A stretch of DNA of 64,000 nt, taken from Magnetovibrio blakemorei. Its GTDB lineage: Bacteria > Pseudomonadota > Alphaproteobacteria > Rhodospirillales > Magnetovibrionaceae. The notes beneath the pieces were generated by a model. It saw nothing but the letters and a program-made list of their open reading frames with translations. It made no database searches and was not told the origin of the DNA. The DNA lies in NCBI RefSeq assembly GCF_001746755.1, contig NZ_MCGG01000002.1:62001-126000 (forward strand), read 5' to 3'. Position numbers and translations under genes: made by a program. Of this stretch, positions 1 to 8,780 are shown piece by piece. The first letter of the stretch is position 1, and each line of letters begins with the position of its first letter.

Positions 1-1361
1 TCGATAAAAACATCAAAATGCTTATGCCGGAATCCTTTGCCGTTCACCACGATGAATACCTTCGGCGCTATAGCCAAAGCGGCACACCCTCTATCATTGG
101 CCAGGGTCGAGAAGTTGTTGGTCGACGCAAAAACGGCAGTACATTCCCACTCGATCTTGCGGTGAGTGTGCTCAAGCGCAGCGGCAAATCTTTGTTCATC
201 GGAGTGGTGCGCGACATCACCGAACGCAAAAAGGCCGCCCTGGCCCTACACGAAACCAAAGAACGATTCGAGCTGGCCATCAGCGGTGCCGGGGAAGGCA
301 TTTTTGACTGGAACCTGCATTCCGACCAACTTTACATCTCCGCCAAAATTCGCGATTTGACCGGATACAAAAACCATCAGATCAAGGCCATCTCGTGGGT
401 GCGCATGATCCACGCCGACGATCGCGGCGATTATCAATATAACCTTATTCGTCACTTGAAAGGCGAAACGCCGACCTTTTTTAAAGAATGCCGCTTGATG
501 CACAAAGACGGCAGCTTCAAATGGATCCGCATTTCCGGCATGGCGTTGCGCGACAAAGCCGGCTGGGTCTATCGCATGGCAGGATCTGTGGGCGACATCA
601 CCCAACGCATTGAATTCCAAAACCAATTGATCGATGCCAAGGAACGCGCGGAAATTGCCAGCCGGGTCAAAACAGAATTTCTCGCCAACATGTCCCACGA
701 ACTGCGCACCCCCTTAAATGCCATCATCGGCTTTTCTGACGTCATGCTGTCGGGGTTATTCGGTACTGTTGCGCCGCGTTACCATGAATACATTGAAAAT
801 ATTCGCGATTCCGGCGCGCATTTGCTGGCGGTGATCAACGACATCTTGGATGTCTCCAGAATCGAAGCGGGACGGATGGAATTGTACCCGGAGCGCATTT
901 CCATCACGGACTTGATCGAAGCCTCGATACGCCTGATCCGTGATCGTGCCAACGAAGCCAACTTAGGCATAAAAACGAAAATCGCTCCAAATCTTCCTGA
1001 TTTGTTGGTTGACGGCCAACGCATCAAACAAGTGCTGCTGAACATTTTGTCCAATTCCGTTAAGTTCACCCCTGAAAAGGGTAAAATCGTCATTGAGGCA
1101 CGTCTGAAGCCATCCGGCGAATTGGTGATCGCCATTACCGATACCGGCATCGGGATGAGTCAAAGCGACATCGCCACGGCGTTGACCCCATTTGGTCAAG
1201 TGGACAGTAAAATGAACCGCAAGTTTGAAGGTACAGGCTTGGGTCTGCCGCTGACCAAAAGCTTTGTCGAGTTGCATGATTGCAAACTAGAGATTAAGTC
1301 CGAGTGTGATAAAGGCACCACAGTTTCGGTGATTTTCCCCCGAGCGCGGCTGCTCACCTAG
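1..1361 (+). CDS. PAS-domain sensor histidine kinase (5' end outside window)
   Basis: Membrane-free C-terminal part of a sensor histidine kinase that should autophosphorylate on histidine and pass the phosphate to an unseen response regulator. The frame is open to the window edge, and the first residues (NIKMLMPE) match the interior of a FixL-like PAS domain, so the start lies upstream. Counting from the ATG at position 18: the end of PAS 1 up to about residue 75, a second PAS/PAC domain at about 85-205, the HisKA H-box MSHELRTP with phospho-acceptor His227, and an HATPase domain with the N box (LNILSNSVKF), the G1 box (DTGIGM) and the G2 box (GTGLGL). No receiver domain is fused. The next gene starts 20 bp downstream on the same strand. 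The signal sensed cannot be read from the sequence. Confidence 0.93.
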   Translation, partial: DKNIKMLMPESFAVHHDEYLRRYSQSGTPSIIGQGREVVGRRKNGSTFPLDLAVSVLKRSGKSLFIGVVRDITERKKAALALHETKERFELAISGAGEGIFDWNLHSDQLYISAKIRDLTGYKNHQIKAISWVRMIHADDRGDYQYNLIRHLKGETPTFFKECRLMHKDGSFKWIRISGMALRDKAGWVYRMAGSVGDITQRIEFQNQLIDAKERAEIASRVKTEFLANMSHELRTPLNAIIGFSDVMLSGLFGTVAPRYHEYIENIRDSGAHLLAVINDILDVSRIEAGRMELYPERISITDLIEASIRLIRDRANEANLGIKTKIAPNLPDLLVDGQRIKQVLLNILSNSVKFTPEKGKIVIEARLKPSGELVIAITDTGIGMSQSDIATALTPFGQVDSKMNRKFEGTGLGLPLTKSFVELHDCKLEIKSECDKGTTVSVIFPRARLLT

Positions 1362-1381
1362 ATTGGCAAAAAGGTCCGCGC

Positions 1382-2398
1382 ATGAGCCCGCATGAGCCCG
1401 ACGTTCTGAAAGCGCCCATCCGCATCGCCACGTTCAATATGGAAAGTTTGGACGAACCCCCACGCGCCCGCGTTTCGTTGATTGAGCGCATCCATGCCCT
1501 GCGCCCACAACTGGTCAGACTGCGCGCCGACGTGCTGTGCTTGCAAGAGGTCAACGGACAGCTGAACGAAGATGGTTCGGTACGCGCCCTGCACGCACTG
1601 GACGCCGTCCTGTCCGGCACCCCCTACGAACACTATCACCGCGCCGTTACCCAAAGTCCTTCGGGACGGGGCGTGCGCGACCGCCACAATTTGGTGACCT
1701 TGTCTAAGTTCCCCATCTTAAGCGCGGATGAAGTGTGGAACCATCTGGTCGACCCACCGCTGTTTCGTTGCACCACCTCCGATCCCGCCCAAGAGGCCCC
1801 CATGCCCATTGAATGGGACCGCCCGTTTTTATATGTCGATTTGGATTTAGGTGGTGGCCACAAGTTGGTGGTGGTGAACGTGCATTTGCGCGCGCCCCGC
1901 GCAGCCTTTGTGGCCGGACAAAAGCGCGACCAATACAGCTGGAAAACCATGTCCGGATGGGCCGAAGGCTATTTTCTCGCCACCATCAAAGCGGCCGGTC
2001 AAGCCTTGGAAGTGCGCACCTTCCTTGATCGCTTGTTCGATATGGACTTTGACGCCCTGGTGGCGGTGGTGGGGGACTTCAACAGCGATGACAGCCAAGC
2101 CCCGGTGCGCATCATCAAAGGTGATGAAGACGATACCGGTGACGGTCGGCTGGCACCGCGCATGCTGATCGCAGCGGAACGCGGATTGCCGCTCAGTCAA
2201 CGCTTCTCGGTGATTCACCGGGGGGAACCGCATATGGTGGATCACATTTTACTGTCCACCCAACTGTTGGGTTGGCTGGGACATGTCGAGTGTCACAACG
2301 AGGCCCTTCACGACGAAGTCTCAAGCCCTGCCGCCATTTCGGGCGCGCCGGAATCGTATCACGCACCCGTGGTGGCTGAACTGCTCAGACCTCGCTAA
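1382..2398 (+). CDS. endonuclease/exonuclease/phosphatase (EEP) family protein
   Basis: 338-residue soluble protein with the EEP (DNase I-like) fold. Visible motifs are IATFNME near the N terminus (Asn19), LCLQEVNG with the metal-binding Glu56, the catalytic VGDFNSDD segment in the C-terminal half, and MVDHILLS carrying the terminal Asp-His pair. These residues coordinate a divalent metal and cleave phosphodiester or phosphomonoester bonds. The family covers nucleases, inositol phosphatases and sphingomyelinases, and nothing here fixes the substrate. There is no signal peptide. The ATG follows the kinase stop codon by 20 bp, so the two may be co-transcribed. Confidence 0.85.
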   Translation: MSPHEPDVLKAPIRIATFNMESLDEPPRARVSLIERIHALRPQLVRLRADVLCLQEVNGQLNEDGSVRALHALDAVLSGTPYEHYHRAVTQSPSGRGVRDRHNLVTLSKFPILSADEVWNHLVDPPLFRCTTSDPAQEAPMPIEWDRPFLYVDLDLGGGHKLVVVNVHLRAPRAAFVAGQKRDQYSWKTMSGWAEGYFLATIKAAGQALEVRTFLDRLFDMDFDALVAVVGDFNSDDSQAPVRIIKGDEDDTGDGRLAPRMLIAAERGLPLSQRFSVIHRGEPHMVDHILLSTQLLGWLGHVECHNEALHDEVSSPAAISGAPESYHAPVVAELLRPR

Positions 2399-2409
2399 CC
2401 CATCAAGGC

Positions 2410-2610
2410 TTAAACGGCATGATGAGTGTGTGTGAGCTCAGACGACGCTTTGCGATGTTTCACAAGGTTCATCAACACGATGAATTCTTGTTTCAACCAT
2501 ACCGCAAAAGCCTTCAAGCCATCGGCAATCGCGATGGCACGCATCTCATGCGCATCACGAATAGCGGCTTCAATCAGCTCACGTTCATGTCTATCGCTGG
2601 TCATATACAT
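2410..2610 (-). CDS. small hypothetical protein, 66 aa
   Basis: I do not recognise this protein. It is mainly helical and charged, with a conserved-looking stretch (RDAHEMRAIAIADGLKAF). The start is placed at the ATG ending at 2610 because an AAGGAT ribosome-binding site sits about 9 bases upstream. A longer reading from a TTG at 2649 would bury that site inside the gene. It is convergent with the EEP gene. The size and pattern resemble other short helical alphaproteobacterial proteins of unknown role. Confidence 0.5.
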   Translation of the reverse strand: MYMTSDRHERELIEAAIRDAHEMRAIAIADGLKAFAVWLKQEFIVLMNLVKHRKASSELTHTHHAV

Positions 2611-2666
2611 CTTATTTATCCTTAGTGTGGCCGACTTTTGTCGTGCCAATTTTTCGGGGTACGCTA

Positions 2667-2691
2667 TGCACTATACGCATTGTGCAGTGCA
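2667..2691. repeat. short inverted repeat upstream of pepP
   Basis: TGCACT (2667-2672) and AGTGCA (2686-2691) form a 6-bp inverted repeat with a 13-base spacer, in the 215-bp gap between the divergent small gene and pepP. It could be an operator. Nothing else is recognisable in this gap. Confidence 0.35.
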
Positions 2692-2825
2692 ACAAAAGCA
2701 CGGTTTTAACGACCCTGACATGTGTTTTTTGCATTCCTGGCGGCGCATGACACCCCCTTGTCAGAACCAACTTGTACGCTTAGCTTCTAAGAACCCCACA
2801 ATTTCAAGAGATAAGCGCACCTCGT

Positions 2826-4619
2826 ATGTCCATATCTTATGACCCAACATTGATCGCCAAGTTGCGCGGCCAACTTCAGGCGGACGGTTTACAGGGCTTT
2901 TTGGTGCCCCACGCGGATGCTCATCAAAGCGAATACCTGCCGCCCTCTGCCGAACGCTTGGCGCGACTCAGCGGATTTACAGGCTCCGCCGGGCAAGCCG
3001 TCGTCTTGGCGGACGCGGCAGCGCTGTTTGTCGATGGACGCTACACCTTGCAAGCACCTGAGCAAGTCGATACCCAGATTTTTTCCGTGCACGCCATCGC
3101 CACCACCCCCCCCGAAGCGTGGCTGCGCACCCACCTCAAAGCCGGGGATCGCATTGGCTACGATCCGTGGCTACACACGGTAGCCCAATTGGAACCCTTT
3201 GAAGACCTCTGCACCGAGCTGGATGCCCACTTGGTTTCTGTCGATACCAATCCCATTGACACCCTATGGCCGGATCGCCCTGCCGCGCCGTTCAGCCGCG
3301 TCGAAGCCCTCGCCCCGCCGTTCGCGCCGCTCAGCGCCAAGGCCAAAAGAGGCCTGATCGCCAAGGACTTAAAGGCCGCCGGCGTGGATGTGGCGGTGAT
3401 TACGGCTGGTGATTCTCTGGCCTGGGCTTTCAACATCCGCGCCGACGATGTGCCGTTCACGCCCCTGGTGTTGGCTTATGCCCTACTGACGGCTGATGAA
3501 AAAGCCACCTTGTTTATTGATCCGGCACGCTTGGATGAGAACCTGCGCACCCACTTAGGGCCCGACGTGCAGGTGCTTGATTCCAGCCAATTGGGGGCGA
3601 TGCTGGACGCGCTTGGTCAGGGCAAGAAAGCCGTTCGTATTGCGCCTCGCGGGACTCCGGCATGGATTGTCAAACGCCTCACCCAAGCCGGGGCGCGGCT
3701 TATTCCGGGCAGCGATCCGTGTCAATTGCCCAAGGCGAAAAAGACTCCGGCTGAAGTCGAAGGCATCAAACGCGCCCATGTGCGCGATGGTCGCGCGCTG
3801 GTTCAGTTCTTGGCCTGGCTCAGCGAACACGCGCCAATGGGCGGCGTGACGGAGTTGTCTGCCGCTGCCAAGTTGGATGGCCTGCGCGCCCAAAACGAAC
3901 ACTTTCGGGGTCTCAGCTTCCCAACCATTTCCGGATCAGGACCGAATGGCGCCATCGTCCATTACGGTGTCACGGAAAAATCGAACCGCACCTTAAAATC
4001 GGGTGAGCTCTATTTGGTCGATTCCGGCGCGCAGTATTTAGACGGCACCACGGACGTCACCCGCACCGTCGCCATTGGCAAGCCGAGTGCCGAAATGCGC
4101 GACCGCTTCACCCGTGTGCTCAAAGGCCACATCGCCATTTCCAGCCAGCGTTTTCCCGTTGGCACCCGGGGCCAGGAACTGGACGTCTTGGCCCGCCAAG
4201 CCTTGTGGGATGCAGGCTTGGATTACGCTCATGGCACCGGCCACGGCGTCGGCACCTATTTGGGTGTGCACGAAGGTCCCCAGGGGATTTCCAAACGGGG
4301 CCAAGGCGAAGAACTGGTGGCGGGCATGGTGGTGTCCAACGAACCCGGCTATTACAAAGCAGGCGCCTATGGCATTCGCATCGAAAATCTCATCACCGTG
4401 GTGAATGTCCCGGCCCCCAAAGGTGGCGAACTGCAGATGCTGGGTTTTGAACCACTGACTTTAGCCCCCATTGACAAAACCCTCATTGACACCAATCTCC
4501 TCTCCCAAACGGAGCGCGCTTGGATCAACGCCTATCATGCCCAGGTCACCGAACAATTGGCCCCCGGCTTGGACGCCAGCACCTGTAAATGGCTTGAGCA
4601 GCAAACATCTGAACTGTAA
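2826..4619 (+). CDS. pepP: Xaa-Pro aminopeptidase (M24B)
   Basis: Cytoplasmic metallopeptidase that removes N-terminal residues preceding proline. It is 597 residues long, matching the long aminopeptidase P form with two creatinase-like N-terminal domains before the pita-bread catalytic domain. The dinuclear metal ligands are all visible: Asp399 in YLVDSGA, Asp410 in TTDVTRT, His473 in HGTGHGVG, Glu506 in SNEPGYY and Glu520 in RIENLI. The ATG follows a gap with no strong Shine-Dalgarno match, but the N-terminal homology begins almost at once (YDPTLIAKLRGQL), so the start is probably right. Confidence 0.95.
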   Translation: MSISYDPTLIAKLRGQLQADGLQGFLVPHADAHQSEYLPPSAERLARLSGFTGSAGQAVVLADAAALFVDGRYTLQAPEQVDTQIFSVHAIATTPPEAWLRTHLKAGDRIGYDPWLHTVAQLEPFEDLCTELDAHLVSVDTNPIDTLWPDRPAAPFSRVEALAPPFAPLSAKAKRGLIAKDLKAAGVDVAVITAGDSLAWAFNIRADDVPFTPLVLAYALLTADEKATLFIDPARLDENLRTHLGPDVQVLDSSQLGAMLDALGQGKKAVRIAPRGTPAWIVKRLTQAGARLIPGSDPCQLPKAKKTPAEVEGIKRAHVRDGRALVQFLAWLSEHAPMGGVTELSAAAKLDGLRAQNEHFRGLSFPTISGSGPNGAIVHYGVTEKSNRTLKSGELYLVDSGAQYLDGTTDVTRTVAIGKPSAEMRDRFTRVLKGHIAISSQRFPVGTRGQELDVLARQALWDAGLDYAHGTGHGVGTYLGVHEGPQGISKRGQGEELVAGMVVSNEPGYYKAGAYGIRIENLITVVNVPAPKGGELQMLGFEPLTLAPIDKTLIDTNLLSQTERAWINAYHAQVTEQLAPGLDASTCKWLEQQTSEL

Positions 4620-4763
4620 TTGTGTTAATACTTTTGAAGTGCCCAATCGTTTATAAGGGTCGTATGTATGCGTGATGGTTAAGGTTTGTGCTGGCTCTAC
4701 ACCCTAAACCCGTCATCTGAAGCAGTTTCTAATTCTATTCGGCGATACGCTGGGACGACATAA

Positions 4764-5192
4764 ATGGCGCTGTTTGGTTCTGACGATGAAAAACCTGCAA
4801 AAATCACCACACCGGTCGACCCCAATTGGGTGCGCACGCCGGAAGGACGTTTTTTACCGTTTTTAGAGTTAGACCCCGAAGAATTGGGCCTGAACAAAGT
4901 TGGCGGCGTGTTTTTGATTTGGCACGGTGGCGTTCGTCCCCAGTGGGTTTATGCAGGCCACGGCAAAGATTTGGCGAGCGCCTTTCACCAAGCGGGCAAT
5001 AACAAAGACATCTCTTATTATGATAATAACGGCGGCCTGTTTGTGGCGTGGGCGCTGGTGAAAGAACCGTATCGTGCGGGCGTGGTCAAGTATCTGGACC
5101 AATCGTTTAAAACCTTGGTGGAAAACACCACCGATTTCAACGACAATACCGACCCGATCCCGGTCCTCCCGCCGTCAGCCAAAAAGCGTTAA
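4764..5192 (+). CDS. conserved-looking hypothetical protein, 142 aa
   Basis: Not recognised as a named family. It is a small soluble protein without signal peptide or membrane segment. After an acidic N terminus, a core runs GGVFLIWHGG then VYAGHGKDLASAF then LFVAWALV. This alternation of strand, strand and helix loosely recalls GIY-YIG-like or single-domain nucleic-acid proteins, but no catalytic set can be assigned. Codon use matches its neighbours, and the ATG has a GGGACGA-like ribosome-binding site. The upstream gap holds one ATGGTTAA (4675-4682), which reads TTAACCAT on the other strand and matches a CtrA half-site; one copy is weak evidence. It is convergent with ecm. Confidence 0.7.
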   Translation: MALFGSDDEKPAKITTPVDPNWVRTPEGRFLPFLELDPEELGLNKVGGVFLIWHGGVRPQWVYAGHGKDLASAFHQAGNNKDISYYDNNGGLFVAWALVKEPYRAGVVKYLDQSFKTLVENTTDFNDNTDPIPVLPPSAKKR

Positions 5193-5211
5193 ACGCTTTA
5201 GGGCCAAGCCT

Positions 5212-7227
5212 CTAATCTTTTATATTTTCCGCCATGACATCCGCGACTTGGGTGAGCATGGCTCCAAGTTCGAAGTCTTTGGGTGTGAACACCCGCGCCA
5301 CGCCCATGGCTTTTAACGTCGCCATATCGCGTTCGGGAATGATCCCACCGACGATCACGGGGATATCAGCAGCGCCTTGCTCTTTCAACCCCTTCAGCAC
5401 GTCTTCGACCAGTGTCAGATGTGAGCCCGACAGCACCGACAGCCCCACCGCGTGCACGCCTTCTTGCACGGCGGCAGAAACGATTTCCACGGGGGTTTGG
5501 CGAATGCCTTCGTAAATCACTTCAAAGCCCGCATCGCGGGCCGCCAAGGCCACTTGCTCGGCGCCATTGGAATGACCGTCCAGGCCCGGCTTGGCCATCA
5601 GCAAACGTGGACGGGTGCCCAGTTTATCGCTGAGCCCATTGATTTGCGCGCGCAGCGCATCGGCGTCCACCATCGGTGCCCGCGCCGCCCCGGCAATGCC
5701 GGTGGGCGCACGGTATTCGCCAAACACGTCGCGCAACTTGCCGCCCCATTCACCGGTGGTGACCCCGGCCCGGGCGCACTGAATAGAGGCTTCCATGATG
5801 TTGCTGCCCGCCCGCGCGGTGGCTTCCAATTGCTTGAGCGCATCCGCAACAGCCGTCTTGTCGCGCTGGGCACGCCACGCTTTGAGGTTCTCAATCTGGC
5901 TTTTTTCCGCTTCGCTGTCAGGCGTCAAGAAGGTTTCCACACCTGACACCAACGGCGAGGATTCGCATTCGGTGTACTTGTTCACGCCGACCACGATCTG
6001 CTCACCCGCCTGAATGGCCGCCAAACGCCGGGCGTTGGATTCCACCAAACGCTGCTTCATGTAGCCCTGCTCGACCGCACGGACCACACCGCCCATCTCT
6101 TCCAAACGGGCCAGTTCATCGCGAGCCTGGGCTTTCAGCGCATCGACCTTGGCGGTGATTTCGCTCGATCCGTCAAAAATGTCGCCGTATTCCAGCAAAT
6201 CGGTTTCAAAGGCCATAATCTGCTGCAATCGCAGCGACCACTGCTGGTCCCACGGCCTGGGCAGGCCCAGCGCTTCGTTCCACGCGGGCAGCTGCACGGC
6301 GCGGGCGCGGGCGTTTTTGGACAACACCACCGACAACATCTCAATCATGATGCGGTAAACGTTATTTTCAGGCTGCGCTTCGGTCAGTCCCAACGAGTTC
6401 ACCTGCACACCGTAGCGAAAGCGCCGCAATTTAGGGTCTTCGACGCCGTAGCGTTGCAGGGTGATTTCGTCCCAAAGTTCCACAAACGCGCGGGCTTTGC
6501 ACAATTCGGTGACAAAGCGGATGCCGGCGTTCAGGAAAAAACTGATGCGGCCCACCACTTGGGGAAAATCTTCGGCCGATATGTCGCCAGATGCCTTGAC
6601 CATGTCCAACACGGTGATGGCGTTGGCCATGGCGAAGGCCAGTTCTTCCGCCGGTTCCGCGCCCGCTTCTTGCAAGTGGTAGGAACACACGTTCATTGGG
6701 TTCCACTTGGGCATTTCCAACGTTGCAAACGAAATCACATCTGTTTGCAAGCGCATGGAAGGCGCGGGGGGGAAGATGTAGGTGCCGCGCGACAGGTATT
6801 CTTTGATGATGTCATTTTGAGTGGTGCCAGCCAGATCTCTGCGCGCGACACCTTGGTCTTCGGCGGTGGCGATCAACAACGCCAACTGCCACGGCGCTGC
6901 GGCATTGATGGTCATGGACGTGTTCATCTGGTCCAACGGAATGCCGTCAAACAAACGTTTCATGTCGCCCAGATGGGAAATCGGCACCCCCACTTTGCCC
7001 ACTTCACCGCGCGCCAGCACGTCATCCGCGTCCAACGCCGTCTGGGTCGGCAAATCAAACGCCACCGACAAACCGCTTTGGCCGCGGCTTAGGTTGGTGC
7101 GAAACAAAGCGTTCGATGCGGCTGCCGAGGAATGGCCCGAATAGGTGCGAAACAGCCACGGGCGATCCTTTTTGGGGACCGAAGGGGCAAAAAGTGTGTC
7201 TTTCGCATCTGCAATATTTCGCGTCAT
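5212..7227 (-). CDS. ecm: ethylmalonyl-CoA mutase (coenzyme B12-dependent)
   Basis: Converts (2R)-ethylmalonyl-CoA to (2S)-methylsuccinyl-CoA in the ethylmalonyl-CoA pathway for acetyl-CoA assimilation. The 671-residue protein has the acyl-CoA mutase barrel near the N terminus (RPWLFRTYSGH, SVAFDLPTQTALDAD, TSMTINAAA) and a C-terminal cobalamin-binding domain with the DxHxxG motif in GLDGHSNGAEQ. Size and layout match the MeaA/Ecm branch, not the two-subunit methylmalonyl-CoA mutase. Its place opposite ccr-mcd makes ethylmalonyl-CoA the likely substrate. I start at the ATG ending at 7227, which has a GGGAGA ribosome-binding site, instead of an upstream in-frame start. It shares a 241-bp divergent promoter region with ccr. 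Confidence 0.94.
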   Translation of the reverse strand: MTRNIADAKDTLFAPSVPKKDRPWLFRTYSGHSSAAASNALFRTNLSRGQSGLSVAFDLPTQTALDADDVLARGEVGKVGVPISHLGDMKRLFDGIPLDQMNTSMTINAAAPWQLALLIATAEDQGVARRDLAGTTQNDIIKEYLSRGTYIFPPAPSMRLQTDVISFATLEMPKWNPMNVCSYHLQEAGAEPAEELAFAMANAITVLDMVKASGDISAEDFPQVVGRISFFLNAGIRFVTELCKARAFVELWDEITLQRYGVEDPKLRRFRYGVQVNSLGLTEAQPENNVYRIMIEMLSVVLSKNARARAVQLPAWNEALGLPRPWDQQWSLRLQQIMAFETDLLEYGDIFDGSSEITAKVDALKAQARDELARLEEMGGVVRAVEQGYMKQRLVESNARRLAAIQAGEQIVVGVNKYTECESSPLVSGVETFLTPDSEAEKSQIENLKAWRAQRDKTAVADALKQLEATARAGSNIMEASIQCARAGVTTGEWGGKLRDVFGEYRAPTGIAGAARAPMVDADALRAQINGLSDKLGTRPRLLMAKPGLDGHSNGAEQVALAARDAGFEVIYEGIRQTPVEIVSAAVQEGVHAVGLSVLSGSHLTLVEDVLKGLKEQGAADIPVIVGGIIPERDMATLKAMGVARVFTPKDFELGAMLTQVADVMAENIKD

Positions 7228-7341
7228 GAGGCTCTCCCAAAATGAAGTGGACCGCCTTATGCAATGGCAGTTTCCGGGCAAGATTGTCCCTCATCAAACA
7301 AAATTTCGCAAGTGCGGAATAAATTGTGCATTGCAATATTT
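7202..7341. promoter_or_regulatory. ecm/ccr divergent control region with repeated TTCGCA-N2-TGC motifs
   Basis: Three related elements occur: TTCGCATCTGCAAT (7202-7215, inside the first codons of ecm), TTCGCAAGTGCGGAA (7305-7319) and TTGTGCATTGCAAT (7324-7337). The first and third also share GCAT(C)TGCAATATTT. The same type of paired element lies before etfB and the ETF-quinone oxidoreductase gene. It looks like a regulator-binding site for the pathway. The regulator is not in the window, and its family (PccR/ScfR-like or TetR-like) is a guess. Confidence 0.5.
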
Positions 7342-7468
7342 TTTCAGATGCGTCCATACTTACCACCAGAACAGACTTGGTCTAAACCCACGCGGTCAAA
7401 AATGAGCGCCTTATTCTGGGATATAAGTCGGGCAAGCCAAGTGAACAGGGCAGCAATGGAGGCCGATC

Positions 7469-8770
7469 ATGGCTGAGGTAAAAATAGACGAAAACACCGG
7501 TGGTATTGCCGAGACTCTGGCAAACCAGCCGAAAAAAGATTTGTACGAACTCGGCGAGTTCCCCCCGCTGGGTCATATCCCCAAAGACATGTATGCGTGG
7601 GTCATTCGTCGTGACCGTCACGGCGAACCCGATACCGCCATGCAGATCGAAGTGGTGGAAACCCCAGAAATCGATAGCCATGAAGTGCTGGTGATGGTGA
7701 TGGCGGCGGGCGTCAACTACAACGGAATCTGGGCCGCTTTGGGCTTGCCGATTTCCGTTTTCGACGTACACAAACAGCCCTTCCACATTGCCGGGTCCGA
7801 TGCCGCGGGTATCGTTTGGGCCGTGGGTTCCAAGGTCAAACGCTGGAAAGTCGGCGACGAAGTGGTGGTTCATTGCAACCAAGATGACGGCGACGACGAA
7901 GAATGCAACGGCGGCGACCCGATGTTTTCACCGTCCCAGCGCATCTGGGGTTATGAAACGCCGGACGGCTCATTTGCCCAGTTCACCCGTGTGCAAGCGC
8001 AACAGCTGATGGTGCGCCCCAAACATCTGACGTGGGAAGAAAGTGCGTGTTACGTGCTCACCCTGGCCACGGCGTACCGCATGCTGTTCGGCCACCGTCC
8101 GCACATCTTGCGTCCCGGTCACAATGTTTTGGTTTGGGGGGCATCGGGCGGTTTGGGGTCCATGGCCATTCAATTGATCGCGACCGCAGGCGCCAACGCC
8201 ATTGGGGTGATTTCCGAAGACGACAAACGTGATTTTGTCATGCGTTTGGGGGCCAAAGGCGTCGTCAACCGCAAGGAATTCGATTGCTGGGGGCAACTGC
8301 CCGACGTCGACGACCAAGAAGCTTACGGCGATTACATGAAGCGCTGTCGCAAATTCGGCAAAGCGCTGTGGGACTTCACCGGCAAGGGTGTGGACGTCGA
8401 CATGGTGTTCGAACACCCCGGCGAACAGACCTTCCCGGTGTCCGCCTTTGTCGTCAAACGCGGCGGCATGGTGGTGTTTTGCGCCGGCACAACGGGCTTT
8501 AACATCACCTTTGATGCGCGCTTTGTGTGGATGCGTCAAAAACGCATTCAAGGCAGCCACTTTGCCCACTTGCGCCAAGCGGCCCAAGCGAACAAACTGG
8601 TGTGTGAACGGCGCATCGACCCGTGCATGAGCGAAGTCTTCCCTTGGGACGACATCCCCGAAGCCCACATGAAAATGCGCCAAAACAAGCACAAGCCAGG
8701 CAATATGGCCGTGCTGGTCCAGGCCATGCAACCCGGTCGTCGCACCATCGAAGACTGCTTGGAAGACTGA
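7469..8770 (+). CDS. ccr: crotonyl-CoA carboxylase/reductase
   Basis: Reductively carboxylates crotonyl-CoA with NADPH and CO2 to (2S)-ethylmalonyl-CoA, the signature step of the ethylmalonyl-CoA pathway. The 433-residue medium-chain dehydrogenase shows an N-terminal GroES-like domain (MVMAAGVNYNGIWAALG), the Rossmann motif in VWGASGGLGSMAIQL, and the Ccr-specific C-terminal part that includes VFEHPGEQTFP and a FAHLRQA segment. Length and sequence are typical of alphaproteobacterial Ccr, not generic quinone reductases. The ATG has a GGAGG-type ribosome-binding site. The gene is followed 10 bp later by mcd, so the two form an operon divergent from ecm. Confidence 0.96.
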   Translation: MAEVKIDENTGGIAETLANQPKKDLYELGEFPPLGHIPKDMYAWVIRRDRHGEPDTAMQIEVVETPEIDSHEVLVMVMAAGVNYNGIWAALGLPISVFDVHKQPFHIAGSDAAGIVWAVGSKVKRWKVGDEVVVHCNQDDGDDEECNGGDPMFSPSQRIWGYETPDGSFAQFTRVQAQQLMVRPKHLTWEESACYVLTLATAYRMLFGHRPHILRPGHNVLVWGASGGLGSMAIQLIATAGANAIGVISEDDKRDFVMRLGAKGVVNRKEFDCWGQLPDVDDQEAYGDYMKRCRKFGKALWDFTGKGVDVDMVFEHPGEQTFPVSAFVVKRGGMVVFCAGTTGFNITFDARFVWMRQKRIQGSHFAHLRQAAQANKLVCERRIDPCMSEVFPWDDIPEAHMKMRQNKHKPGNMAVLVQAMQPGRRTIEDCLED

Positions 8771-8780
8771 GGAACCTGAT

